64,000 nucleotides of DNA from Trametes villosa. Lineage: Eukaryota > Basidiomycota > Agaricomycetes > Polyporales > Polyporaceae. Both the position numbers and the translations under genes were made by a program. Below the pieces are notes generated by a model that saw only the letters and a list, made by a program, of their open reading frames with translations, was not told the origin of the DNA and did not search any database. Shown in pieces: positions 10,560 through 22,916 of this stretch; position 1 is the stretch's first letter; each line of letters starts with the position of its first letter. Location: assembly GCA_002964805.2 (NCBI GenBank), contig PUDQ02000113.1, positions 744,001 through 808,000 on the forward strand, given 5' to 3'.

Positions 10560-11697
10560 ATGTCCCTCGACGACCCCGCCAGCCAGCACCACCTCTCGAC
10601 CAGCCTCGAGAAGCTCAAGATGGCGCAGGACGACGAGCACCACGACGCCCGCGCCGCGCCGAACGGCGCCGAGGCGCACCCGCACGAGGAGCCCGCCGAC
10701 GGCCCGTCCTCCTCTTCCCAGCGGCCGCACCCCAATCTCGCCGCCGCGCACATCCGCGAGGGCCTCGGGTTCCGTGGCGCGTCGGGCATCTCGACGCCGC
10801 ACTACTCTTCGCGGGCCGTCGCTGTCGCGAAGGCGGGGAGCCCGCTGCCCGACGCAAACGGGCTCGGCTGGCCAGGTGAGGATCTCCTCCCGCTCGCGCG
10901 CGCTTCTTGCGCTGACCGCACTAAAAGCGAAGAGCACGCATCTCCGCCTGAACGCGACGGCCGAGGAGCGCGCGGAGCGCGAGAAGAAGCTCTCGTCGGC
11001 CGTGCGGACGATCCTGGAGTGCATAGGGGAGGATCCGGACAGGGAAGGGCTGCTCAAGACCCCCGACCGCTACGCGAAGGCCCTTCTCTGGATGACGCGG
11101 GGGTACGAGGAGCGGTTAGCAGGTGAGCGGAACTTGTACGCTAAACGCATCCGTGAATGGAAGGCTCATCTCCGCGGACGGAAGATATCATAAATGACGC
11201 CGTCTTCGAAGAAGACCACGACGAGATGGTCCTTGTGCGCGACATTGACATCTCGAGTCTGTGTGAGCATCACCTTGTGCCCTTCACGGGCAAGGTACGT
11301 CTAGTGCACGATCCGCGCTTCGTACTAGTGTTAAAGGTATCCGGATAGATTGCGATCGCCTATATACCCAACAAGCTCGTCCTTGGCCTCTCGAAGCTCG
11401 CGCGCATCGCAGAAGTGTTCAGCCGCCGACTGCAAGTGCAGGAGCGGCTGACGAAACAGGTCGCGCTCGCCGTCCAGGAGGCGATCAACCCCCGCGGCGT
11501 CGCAGTCGTGATGGAGGCGACGTAGGTGTCTCCTCGAGTCGTGGCAGACACCATGCTCACGTTCGTACAGACACATGTGCATGACTATGCGTGGTGTACA
11601 GAAGCCCGGCGCGGTCACGGTGACCTCCTGCATGCTGGGGTGCTTCCGGACACAGCAGAAGACCCGCGAGGAGTTCCTCACGCTCATCAGGCGGTAG
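10560..11697 (+). CDS. FOL2: GTP cyclohydrolase I
   Basis: Five exons fit in phase: 10560-10875, 10928-11122, 11185-11294, 11349-11521, 11571-11697, giving 306 residues. The first ~105 residues are a low-complexity, poorly conserved N-terminal extension, common in fungal versions. The catalytic core follows: [19 protein letters not shown], then [19 protein letters not shown], then the zinc/active-site motif [13 protein letters not shown], and finally CMTMRGVQK and CMLGCF supplying the last zinc cysteine. The enzyme converts GTP to dihydroneopterin triphosphate, the first step of folate (and pterin) synthesis, as a homodecamer in the cytosol. The next gene is convergent THO2. All key residues appear intact. 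Confidence 0.95.
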
Positions 11698-12121
11698 CGG
11701 GCCGTCCGTGTGTCGCCCGCGCCTGGTCCCCAGCCTATGGTAGGTAGAGCGCACCCGTGCGTGCGTGCTGCGACGATTCAACTCGCGGGTTCCAAACAGT
11801 TCAACCTTGTATTACCCCACCTGTAGCCATTCCCCGTCGGTCCAACATCGTACCTACAATTCAACATTGCTCCACATTATACGGATTCGCGTAGTGTATA
11901 TTATCCCGGTAGACGTGTAATCCCTTCTCAAATCACTCGTTTTGTGGTCAGTCTCACAGCTGGTGTGATGCACAAGCAGCCTGAGTTCGGACGTGTAGAG
12001 GAGGCTTGCCACAGTGGGCTGGTAGGGATTGAGATGAGAGCGAGGACTCGACAATATTACAAGAGAATTCTCGATGATACAATACAAAATGAGAAAGCAA
12101 GCTACAACGAAGAGCTGGCGG
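11698..12121. other. Convergent 3' region between FOL2 and THO2
   Basis: About 420 bp holding the two 3' UTRs. It is AT-richer than the flanking genes, with several AATACAAAAT/ATACAAT-like stretches that could serve polyadenylation on either strand. No gene seen. Confidence 0.45.
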
Positions 12122-15100
12122 CTAGTCCGCGTTGCGCGCGGCCCTAGCCTTGTCAGCGGCTTGGGGGTCGATGGGGAGCACCTTCTTCGCGAAGTTGGAA
12201 GGGCCGGAGCCGTAGCGGTCGCGGATGAGCCTGATCCGCTTCGAAGGCTGAGGCGCCGGCTCGGTACCCGCAGGGGGGTCCGGCGCGTCCCTATCACGTT
12301 CTGCAAGAATACACGTCAGGATGCTACGTTGCACGACCGAGCAGCGAGCAGCAACATACCAGACACGGTGCGCTTCCGGGGCCCGTCCCGGTCGTCGTCC
12401 GGCTTCCTGTCTGCAGACGGCGCCTGGGGCGGCGCGCGACTGTCCCTGTCTGCGGGCCCCGAGATGCGCGAGCGGAGGCTGCCGCCCGGACCTGGGTCTT
12501 GGGTGCTGCCGTTCTGGCCGCCTCCAGACGTGTGCGGGGCCGGGTCGCGTTTCCAGTCTCTGTCGCGGCCGGGGCCGTCGCCTTTGCGGTCTCCGGAGGT
12601 CATCGCGCGGGGAGCGGAGGGAGTCGATGGCGGCAGCGACTTGGCTGACGCTGGCCCATCGGGAATGCGCTTGTCACCGAGCTAGTACGAAGAGGTGAGT
12701 ACGGTTGCTGGCGTTGAAGTTACTACTGGCAGGCATACCTTGGTGTCTATCGACAGGCCCTTGCCGTCTCCATCCGCGTCACGGTCTTTCCTTCGGCGGT
12801 CAGAATCACGTCCACGATCACGACCCTCCTTCTCTGACGAACGACGACTCCGGTCTCGGTCCTCATGGTGGTCATCCTTGCGAGAGGAGCGCTTAGATGA
12901 ACGGTCAGTCTTCGGGAACGCGTGAGCTGAGGGAGGACAGGAAATGTCAGCAATGGACTCACCTCGTCCTCGGTGCCTCTCCGCCGCTTCCCCAGCGACT
13001 CATCGTGCTGACCACCCCGGTGCCTGCCCGTCTCTGGCCTGCTCGGCAGCCCACGGTCGTCCGCGGCTGGCGTGGCGGACGGCGTGGCCGCGGTCCCGCG
13101 CTCGCGATCCTTCCGGTCCCGATCACGGTCCTTCTCGTCCCGCCGGTGGCGGTCCCGATCTCTGTCGCGGTCCCGGTCGCGCTCACGGTCCCGGTGGCTG
13201 TCGCCGTCACGGTGCCGCTCGCGGTCCTTGTCCTTGTCGCCGCGGTCCCGGTCCCGATCGCCGCGGTCGCGATCTCGGTCGCGCCGCTCGCGGTCGCCAT
13301 GCCTGTCACGGCCCCGGTCCTTGTCGCGCTCGCCGTCCCGGTCGCGGTCGGCATCGCGCGCGGATCTGCGTTCGCGGCGCGAAGATTCGCGTTCTGGGCG
13401 TTCGCGCCTGCCTTCTGACTTTTCTGCAGACTCCCGCCCAGAGCGGCGGTCTCCGCTTGCCCTGGACTCTTGACTTGCCGGTCTTGTACCAGGGCGGCTC
13501 GTCGGTGAGGGTGAGCGGCGGCGAGGAGAAGGCGCTGGTGGAGCCGCTGATTGTGAACGGGGCTCGGTGGGAGGTTGGGCGGCACGGTCGTCCCTGTCGC
13601 CAGAACGAGTGAGCTTGGCGGACTCTCTGAGCTCTTGCGCCGATACGGTCTGGCTTGGGTTGCTCGGCGGAGGCATAGTCTGCTGAGCTTCCCGTGGGGG
13701 ACGTGAATCGAGCGGGCTGGGTGCAGCTCGGGGGGAGTTCGGAAGGGGCTTGTTCGCGGTAGCCAGGCGGGCGGCCATGGGTTGGTTGGGCGTCGGAGGC
13801 CGAGAATTGCGCGCGGGCTCCGTGAGGTTGCTTGGGATTGGTAACGGGGCCTTCACTGGCACAGAGTCTCGCGCAGGTGCAGGTCGGTCAACATCCATGG
13901 CATCAGGTCGTGGCGAGTCCCTCGACTCGTTCCCGTCTGTTGCACGGTGCTCCGGCCTAACACGCTTGACGACCTCGGGTCTCGGGATGCTGCCAGGCCG
14001 ATTAGGCACGATCTTTCTAGCCGTCTTGCGAGGTACGCACCTGTCTACAACTGCCTTGATCGAGTTGGGTGTCCCAACACGGTCCGGTGCGGGCGATGCT
14101 GCGTTGACACCTGCTGCTGCAAGTTGTGCCTTCGGTGCAGATGGCGCTGCTGGCGTAGGAGCTGCCGGGCGGCGAGCTTCAGGCTGCGCTTGGCTGCTAC
14201 CGTTCGTAGTCGCTGCAACACCGTTCGGGGCCCGATCTGCACTGGCCGATGGTGTACCTGCTTTCGAAGGGGGCACGGTGCCGGGCTATGATACGCACAC
14301 CATTGTGAGCGAAATGGCCAGCGTTGCGCCGTGAGGTTCGACTCACTTTGGGACCCGTGTTCGGAGGAGACCAGATCGACTCGCGTTTCTTCAAGCTGGC
14401 GTAATACCTGATGGACAGCTTCAACACCGACGAAAAGCGTGCAAGTATCACGATGACTTACGCCCGGCCGAGGATCTTGAGATCACCACGCTCCTCCTTC
14501 TCGACGAACCTCTCCACCGATCTTGCAAGGTGAACACCACCGTACTCAGTGTAGGCTGCAATGGGAAACACGGGCAGGATCTCCTTCAAGACGACGATGG
14601 CGTTGTAGATGTGCATGAACTCGCCCGACTCGACGCACTCCACCAGCGACTAGAAGACTGTCAATGGCAACACGGGGGTCCGTGGAGATGTATACGGACC
14701 TTGATGAGCTTGCGGTGCCACTTTCGCACGATCTGCTTGAAGTCGCCCCAGGTGATCAGGTCTTCCTGTGCGATGACCGGCTTGGGCGTCCAGCGAAGCT
14801 GCAGGCCTGGCAGGAAGACGGTGGTGCCGCCGCTCTTCGTCCTGTTCTCCTGCAGGAACAACTGCTCTTCTTGGAACCACTTCGAGATGTCGGTCAAGAT
14901 GCCCAGCAAGAAACGACCTGCGTTGACGTCAGTATAGCATGACGTGACCGAGGAGCTTAAGAACTACTGACCGTAGTTCCGCGCCTCGTACTCGCTGCAC
15001 GAAAATACAACCACCTTGACATGGTCACCAAGGAGTTTGTCGTAGCATTGCAGAGTCGAGAAACCCGGAGTCCCTTGCAAGTGCATCACCTTGATGAACT

Positions 15101-18100
15101 GAGCGCAGAAGTCCGCGTCCATGGGCGAGATGAGACATCTGGGCTGCAAACAGTACTCGATGATGCACGAAGCAAGCGTGAGGGCCTTCGGGTCTGGATA
15201 CTCCGTCAGTCACAATCCGCCATCCTGAAGCTCTACGATACTCACTGTGAGAGAACCAGTGCTGCTTCTCGCGAGCCAGGCGCTTGATCGTGAACGCGCG
15301 GGCCGCCGTCTGCTCCTTCAGCTCTTGACTGAGCAAGTTGACGATGGTGTTGATCCTGTTCCTCTTCTCGCGATGAGTGTTCGCAGTCATTCGCTTGGCG
15401 CGGTCGGCGGAGCGATCAGCGGAGATGTACAGCGAATCCTCGGTGCGGCTCAGCGTGCGCAGTGTTGCACACTCTTCGTCGTACTTCGCGGCAGGCGGGG
15501 AGAGGTCGTACGTTGACATCTGCCAGAAGGTCAGGTAGAAGCCCGGCCTGTGCAAGCTATCAGCCACAATCCAAAGCGAATGCACATGTCGCACTTACCC
15601 AATAATTTCGGCCGCAACTCCAGGGGCAATCTTCTTCACGTCTTCGAAGTAGGGGTAGAGTTCCGGAAGCCAGGGGTTCTGTCCATTTTCGCATTGAGAA
15701 ATGTCCGGAAACGCAGTTGAGGTAATGTCTATTCACCTCTGGGGGTGATGCTGCCTGCGTGTCTGCGCTTTCCATCGACACGTCCATCGCTTGAGTCTCG
15801 GGCGCCGAAGACTTCGCCTCGCCAGTTGCCTCCCCATTCGCGGTGGGCTCCGCACCAGGGTTGGGGGAGGCGACGCGGGACGCGCTAGGGTTGGGTTCAC
15901 GCTTGGCTGTGAGCGCGGCCTTGAGCCGCCTCTCGGCTTCTTCGCTCGCAACGCGCTCCCTCTCCTGTTGCGCAAGCGCTGCGGCCTGTAACAACCCATT
16001 TAGCACATGGAGAATATTGGACGGGTATTCAATACGTACGAGAAGAGCCTTGTTGAAGATAGGGCGATAGATCTGCATGCACATGGGCGCAGCGATGCCG
16101 TACTTCTGGTTCAGCTCCCCTAGTGGCGGGACAACCTTAGTAGCATATTCCTCTGGCGTGATCACAGCCGGAGTGGTGAGGAGCTCCAGATATTGCAAGA
16201 GTACGCCGTGGGTCTGACGAGACGAGGTTAGTACGCTACGAAAGGCGAAAGCGAACATTGGCTCACAGTGTCGAACAGACTAGCCAGACTCTTGAGGTAC
16301 GCATCAGGCGCCTGGAAGACGCACGCCTGGCGCTGCTGTGCAACCTGGATGAGAAGCGGGAGCGCAAGCGACGATTCGAGCAGCGCCTTCCCGAGCCGCT
16401 GCGGCCCCTTTAGGATGACATCGGCAGGGTCGAGGCGTGCACCTCTCGTGCTCGATGCGACGGCCTCGATGCGCAGCGTCGGTCCGCCGGCCATAGCCGC
16501 GATCTGTGAGTCGGAAAGGCTTGGGAGAGGTTGGATGCCGGCCATCTTCCAGATGAGTTCGCGGAAGACGACGAGTTCGGCCGTCTGCCCATTGTGCAGC
16601 TGGTGAACGACGTAGCTGAGTAGCGGCGTCAGGTCGGCGCTGTAACGACGGAAGAGCATGCCGGTGAAGGATGCGAGACCTGTAGACAAGATAAGTGGCT
16701 GTTCGTGACCCCTAGGCCTGATGCGTACTTTGCAGCCAGTCGGAGGTGTTGACACCGTCGTCCTTGACCCTGTCCTTGTTCGGGTTCGCCAGCGCCTCAA
16801 GGATGATGTACACCAGCACGTCGAAGCCCATGATCGTCACATAGTTGAGCGCCTGGATGACGACGCCCGCGAGGTTGTCGTACGCCATGATCTGGTTCAC
16901 CGCGTTCGTGAAGAAGATGCACGGGTTCGAGTGCGCGAGCTTCGCGACGGTCCCCGAGAGCGCGTCGATCGTGTTGTGCGAGAGCCGGCGCATGATGCCC
17001 TTCGCCTCGCGGTCCGTCTGCACCTGCCGCACGCGCAGCTCCGGGTGCGACTTGTACGTGCTCGACTTCCACTCGCCGTACAGCTGCCAGCGGAGCGTCG
17101 TCTCGAACTGGCGCACGATGTTCCAGACGTCGACCGTGCACACCGCGTTGCCGCGGATGAGGGGGAGGGCGGGGAGGAGGTAAAGCCGGATGACCTTGAA
17201 CCAGAAGAGGCGGACGGGGTGGTCCGGGTCCGGTGTTCCCACTGGCCTCTTCGTTTCTGGATCGACGGTAACCTAGGGGAATTCAGCATAGACAGCAGAT
17301 GAGAGTTAGATGCCGTACTGACCGTAGAGAGCATATGATGGCGACCAAGCCGAAGGAACTTCGTCAAGAACGCAGGGTCACGCGACACATGCAGACCGAT
17401 GAAGCGCATCAAGGGTTCGAGGACGTCGATGAGGTCATCATAGGTAGAGCAGACAGGAACGCGCTGCGTCCAGTCTGGGAAGAAGAAGACGAAGTCGACC
17501 ATCCCTGTGCACGGGGGCGTGGGCGCCCAGAGCGTAAGATGCGGCCGCCGCTCCGGGGCCGGGACGACTCCCGCACCACCATACCGCGCTCGCGGCTTGG
17601 TGAAGCTCGCAGTCTTGTCTTTCGACGGGACTGTAGTATCGTACAGCGGCGCGATTGAATGCTTCAGCACCCGCAGCACCAAGTCTGCAATCTCGGGATA
17701 CGCATCCACCATCCAGGGGAACTTGGAAAGGATAGCTATCGCGGGGCGAAGAGCACCGACAGCAAGTAGCGCGTTCAGCAGACCCAGCTTCTGATTCGGG
17801 ACCTCCTTAACCTTGACCTCTTCCTTTTGAGGCTCCGGAGCGGCAGCAGGTCGTGATTTGGAGCTCGACGGCCCGCTAGATTCGAGGGGGGCAGCCATCG
17901 CGAGCTGACTGACCTTGGCGCCCGCTATCCGGGTCTCAACGTTGCTCAGGTAGGCCTTGTGTCTGTCCGCCATTTCGTCGTCCGCAGGGCCAATCTACGA
18001 GATTTGCAAGGTGAGCGGCGATCCAACCTAAGGATCGAACAGCCACGTACATGAGGGTATAAATCCTCCAGCCGGAGGAAGCCCTCTCGGATGAGAATGG

Positions 18101-19449
18101 CAGTCATAAGATACAAATTCTGCGGCGTCGGCTCGGTGACGTCGGGGAGCTTCAAGGAGGTCAATAGGAAGTAAGATGTAGGCATGTACGGACGGACCTG
18201 ATAATAGGTGAACTTGAAACCAAGCACTTGCGCCAAAACTCTCGCGTTACTGCTGTCAACATCGTCCAAATGGGCTCCTGACTCTGCTTCCGCGATTTTG
18301 AGAACCTCGATGAGACTCTTGCCCTTGAACCGGTCGGGATCCGGCTCCACCGCCATATCTTCGCGCTTCAAGCCACGCCGGTCTCGACGGCCCCAAGGAG
18401 AGAACGAGAGCAGCGAGATGAAGAAGCTAGAGTGTGTCGCCAGATGAACAGAGAAGACATCCAGGAGTATGTCGAGCACCCTGTTAGGATCTAGGTCGAA
18501 GTAACCGATCAGACCCAGAGCGCGCTCCCAGGTCGGAAGGGCGCGAGCCTCGATGACCTCGATAGGCTCAGACGGATATCCTGTCGAAGGTGAGTGCGAG
18601 GGACCCAGACTGCTGGTTAGCTCTGCGGTCAGCTTGCTGTAGCCCTCGGACTCTTCGCGTAGGAGGTTGAACTTGTTCTGCTTGTAGCTGTGGCGGACGG
18701 TGAGGGCAATATGGCATGGGCATAGTAATCGACGCACAAGAGGCCTGTGCGAGTCCTGATCTCTTTCCTTTCGAACGCGGTCTTGTCCGCCACCAAGCCC
18801 ACACTCGCCACGAGCGCAAGGTCCAGCCGCTCCCTGCAAACATCAGGGTCGAGAACCCCGATAGACTGCGGCGCACGTTAGCGGCGTGGCGCAACACCTA
18901 GGGACTCCAGGGATACGCACCAGGAGTCGCCGGACAATAGACTCGACCGTCGCCTTATCCGCCTCCGCATTTCCTTTCGCCTTCACCACCTGGTCCACGG
19001 CGGCGGGAGACATGGTGCCCTGCTCCGCTGCACTGCCGGCGTTCTTCGCATCCCCAACGATCTCCTCGAGCTCCGAGTCAATGGCCCAGATGATGTCCAC
19101 GAGGAGCTCTCCGAATGCGAGGACATTGGGGCTCTTCTCCGACGAGGCAGAGGAGGACGGGAGGCTATCGGTGACCGACTGCACAAACGCGACCACCGCG
19201 TCCACGGATAGGCTCTTTTTCGCCGGCCACGAGAGTAGGGTCGAAGAGAGCAAGGCATGGTATACCGTCGTGAGCGTCGCGTTCGCGTCCGCGTCGTGCG
19301 GATTGGAGTGGGGTGCGGCCACTAGTTTGCGACTGCCGCCACAACGTGAGGATCGTCGCAGGCAGAACCGGACACGGCACGCACCATTCCGCTTCGCCAC
19401 CGCTCTCCCAGTCAAGCAAGCATCGCTGGGCCGTGTCGAGGACGTCCAT
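12122..19449 (-). CDS. THO2: THO complex subunit 2 (THO2/THOC2)
   Basis: Long minus-strand gene, many short introns, roughly 2,100 residues, ending at TAG 12122-12124. From the ATG at 19449 the N-terminus (CLLDWESGGEAE) resembles the WIKNWEKSGRGEF start of THOC2. Further matches in order: KQNKFNLLREESEGYSKL (about 18660), FDLDPNRVLDILLDVF (about 18500), QLYGEWKSSTYKSHPEL (about 17060), KLAHSNPCIFF (about 16930), YIILEALANPNKDRVKDD (about 16780), FWQMSTYDLSPP (about 15530), and FSTLQCYDKLLGD (about 15040). The C-terminus is a long charged tail with Arg-Asp/Arg-Glu repeats at about 13080-13480. THO2 is the scaffold of the nuclear THO/TREX complex linking transcription to mRNA export. The reading frame stays open upstream of the chosen start (see findings). 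Confidence 0.92.
13080..13480 (-). repeat. Arg-Asp/Arg-Glu low-complexity coding repeat within THO2
   Basis: On the minus strand the THO2 frame reads tens of alternating Arg-Asp and Arg-Glu residues, encoded by imperfect hexamers such as CGGGAC/CGAGAC. On the plus strand the same DNA produces long Ser-Arg or Val-Pro-Ala frames that are artefacts of the repeat. Similar charged tails are known at the THOC2 C-terminus. Confidence 0.8.
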
Positions 19450-20389
19450 GCAGAGAAAGAGGGGAATGGAGGCAGGACAAGACCGGCCGGTGAGTACAAG
19501 GTGGAACTTGCTGCCGCGCCGCCAAGCCTCGAGTGCAGCGAGCGCTGCTGTTGTGCCCTGTTTGCGCATGCTCTCTAGGCGCCCAACTGTGTGTCCACTC
19601 TCGAGATAGACGCCAGGCTGCGCGGTCTTCCACCAACGCTCAACTGCTCAGGGTTACACTCCTCTACGCAATGCCGCTCACGTACTGGCAATCTCTGCGA
19701 GAGGGAAATTAAGGAATACCAAGGCGTGAATCTGCACCATCTCCATGTTGCGAACGTTCGCGACCGGCCATCGTTCCTGATCTGCTGTGGCTTTGCATTC
19801 AAAATGGGCCGCCACCCGCGTGAACAGCTTGCGTCTCTCGGCGAGTGTCCGTTCCCCGCAAGGTATGCACAACCCTATTCCTGTCGCCTCGGATACTGAG
19901 CACACCTCCAGCGTGACCGAAATCCCCGCAACATGCGAGCGCAGCACGCGCCGCGGTGTAGCTTCTGCCATGCGTCGAGCGTCACATGGGCGACCAAAAG
20001 CCGGCGAGCGTGATAACATGAACTCTCGCGTTCTCACCGCTTGCAGACGATATACGTCGCGGCTGGGGTAACCCCTCTACATACCTGGGCTGCTTCGGGC
20101 CCGTACCCGCGGTACCTGGCATGCTTCTCGTCGCTCGGCTACGGTACAGCATTCCCCGAGCGATCAGGCAACATACGCTCTCCCCATTCGCCGCCCTGGA
20201 AAGCATCCGAGATTTCTGGGCTTCCGAAGTTGTCGTCATTGACTTCTTGAGCTTCGGCCTTGCTATCGCCCTGTGACATGCGCTAGGCCTTGGACATCGA
20301 TATAAAGTCTTCAGGAGGAATGGCGGACATGCAAGGTGCCCGCCTTCTCCGCTCCGTCTCCCCCCCCTTCTGCATAGGTCGAGTGAGAG
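19450..20389. other. Divergent THO2 / glycosidase intergenic region
   Basis: About 940 bp between two divergent genes. On the minus strand an open stretch at about 19500-19990 reads in frame into the THO2 start if one 42-nt GT-AG intron (about 19652-19693) is removed. It may be a THO2 N-terminal extension, a separate small gene or a 5' leader. The plus side contains the glycosidase TATA box. Confidence 0.4.
20301..20307 (+). promoter_or_regulatory. TATA box of the glycosidase gene
   Basis: TATAAAG located 83 bp before the ATG at 20390, an acceptable core-promoter distance for a fungal gene. Confidence 0.55.
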
Positions 20390-21871
20390 ATGGTTCGCTA
20401 CGTCGCCTTCACGGTGCTCTTGGGCTGCTCTGCTGCACACGCTGCTCCGGCTGTGACGAGCTTCAGCGATGCGACGATCGCGAAGGTCAAGACCAACCTC
20501 CTACAGATCGCCACCCACAGGTGAGCATATATCCTACGCACGCAGAATGAGACGTCTAACATCTACATCCTGCATAGCTGGGAGATAGGCACGGCTATGG
20601 AGGCTCTGACCGAGCTTGAGTGGCCCTCCTTGTCAGTGTTTGGAGGCTCGCTGCCTCCACCCGTCAAGTTGGCATCGGGCACGGCGTCGGACGTCATCTC
20701 ATGGGCGACGAAGTAAGGCTCCGTTCGTTCGGACGTAGTGCGGCGTGTTAATCCCTCGCAGAATCGTGCGGGCCAAGCCAAATTCGAACTCCCTTCCCTT
20801 GATCGACGGAGATGGCGCTGTCGGCGACCCCGCCAGTAAGTGTCTCTTCGCGACAGACATGACAGAGCACCTGCTCAACGTGACGTGTTTGTCAGGTATC
20901 GGTGTAGCAGTGGAGCTGACGAACTGGACGCGTACGGACCGCGGCGACCACGAGTTCTCGACCGCAGCCGGGCACCAGCTCAAGTACCTGCTCGAGGTCG
21001 CCCCGCGCACGTCCGACGGCGCGATCTCGCACCGCTCGGAGCAAGTCCAGCTTTGGTAAGATGTATTCCTCTGCGGCGCAGAAACTTCGGGCTGACAGTG
21101 GCTTGTGATGCGCGTTAGGGCCGACTTCGTGTATATGGCGCCGCCGTTTATCGCCTACTTCGGCGCGCTCGAAGGCGGAAGTGGAGGGCTGAGCCTGCTT
21201 AAGATCGCGTACCAGCAATGTCAGCTGTACCGCAAGTATCTGCGCACCTCCAGTGGGCTATGGAAGCACATCGTCCTCGGAAGCTGGCAGGACAACCACC
21301 GCTGGGGGACCGGTACGTCGCTGTACGATGCGTGATATCCAGTCTGCTGAGGGGCATTAGGAAACGCGTGGGCCGCTGCCGGCATGCTACGCGTCCTCGA
21401 GACTATCAGCCGCTCTAAGCTGTCGTCGAAGCTGAAGAACGAGCAAGCTGACCTTAAATCGTGGATCAACGAGATTGTCAGCGCGTCGTGGAAGTACCAG
21501 GTACGAACTGAGTCATATCCCGGCCACTCCGGTGCAGGCTTGTTCATATCCCGTTCACGCAGCACTCGAACGGCACGCTCTACAACTACATCGACGAAAG
21601 CAGCTCGTTCGCGGACTCGTCTTCCACCGCCCTTCTCGCTGCGGTGACGTACCGGATGGCGGCGCTGACAGGCGACACCAGCCACGTTTCCGCCGCGAAC
21701 AAGGCGTACAACCTTATCAAGGCTAGCGTGGACTCGAACGGGTGGCTTCGTAACACGGTGGACCCCCTGACGTTCAACACGCCGTCCAAGGCCGGCAGCC
21801 ACAGCCCGGAGGGGCAGGCGTTCGTGCTGCTCCTGCAGGCGGCATATCGCGACTTCAAGGCATCATTGTGA
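20390..21871 (+). CDS. Secreted six-hairpin glycosidase (GH105/GH88-like)
   Basis: Seven exons join cleanly in phase: 20390-20520, 20578-20712, 20762-20835, 20896-21055, 21119-21312, 21361-21500, 21563-21871, giving 380 residues. The N-terminus VRYVAFTVLLGCSAAHAAPA is a convincing signal peptide with a cleavage-type AHA-A site. The body shows motifs of the six-hairpin fold: DFVYMAPPFIAYFGAL, QDNHRWGTGNAWAAAGM, YIDESSSFADSSSTALLA and HSPEGQAFVLLLQAAY. Relatives hydrolyse unsaturated uronyl sugars from pectin or related polymers, so an extracellular role in plant-polymer use is likely. The exact substrate and GH family are inferred from these motifs only. Confidence 0.82.
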
Positions 21872-22916
21872 GGCCATGTACATTGTACTGGACTTACAGC
21901 GCATTTCGTATCCATAGACCACTTTGATTTCACAGTGCTCAGATGACAAAGATCCTTGGAGACTTGGGGTGATCGGCCCGCATTTAGTAGGTCGAACACC
22001 ACGGCGCACCATCCTTATCTACCGCCTTTGACCCGGTGAATTTGCTGCTCGTGCCCAACATGGGGGCTGCTCGTAGTAAGTCAGCAGTACGGGGGAGGTT
22101 CTGTAAACGTTCAGTTCACCTAAACTCCCCTGGGTTTCGAGCACGATTGGCAGCCAGCACTTCTTCGCGAGTACTCACGGTACGGTCTGACATGTGTGCG
22201 CAGGGCGTTCGGGCGCTCCGCGCTCCATGAGCTGCGCATAATTCAGACGGTATATCGATACGTTATCCGCTGTAAGACACTGAACTCGGGTCTTTCCCGG
22301 AAGTACAGCACGAATCATACAGCATCATAGGGGCGGAGGTGATGAACAGGGTTCGGAGCTTCAGCATGATGCATCACTGCTGCTAGACTGCTGTCGTAGG
22401 TTAGAGTTCGCACTGTGCACAGGGGGTGGGAACGCCAGGGTATGATGCATCATTCGGGCGCTCTCTGTCCGTTTGTCGACGATTCCGGTGACAGAGGGTG
22501 ACAGCGTCTACGAAACGCTGTGTGTACAGGGTCGCGGGCGGCGGTCAATTTGATGTATTTGGAATACGCATGGAGGCGAATTTGGAGACCTGCGCGCTGG
22601 CTGCGGTGGCCAGCTGTCGGGCGGTACGGCTGCGCCGCAAGGCAGACGAGTCGGAGGAGGTCGAGGAAGTCGGAAGTCGCCGTGGGTCGCACGAGTGTGA
22701 GCGAAGAAGACGAACCGGAGAACGAGAAGGCGGTGAGTAAGCATACAAACGTACAGTCATGCTCGCACGGATCCTTCCGGAAAGATCGGTGAAGCTTGTT
22801 TGGATACAGGGTGCACTCGAGCACCGCGGGCGCCTTTTCGCTCTGGCTGGCTTGCTCTGAACGGTCTCCCCGCGTCGCCTGGAGTGCCTCTACGGCCGTC
22901 CTGCTCGTAGAGCACG
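21872..22916. other. Gene-poor stretch downstream of the glycosidase
   Basis: About 1.05 kb. Contains two related perfect palindromes, TGATGCATCA at 22367-22376 and ATGATGCATCAT at 22442-22453. Overlapping open frames at 22450-22824 on both strands show no known domain. I see no supportable gene. Confidence 0.4.

Noticed and set aside
12897..13612. Plus-strand frames rich in Ser-Arg and Val-Pro-Ala opposite THO2
   Set aside because: They arise from the hexamer repeat encoding the Arg-Asp tail on the other strand and have no domain.
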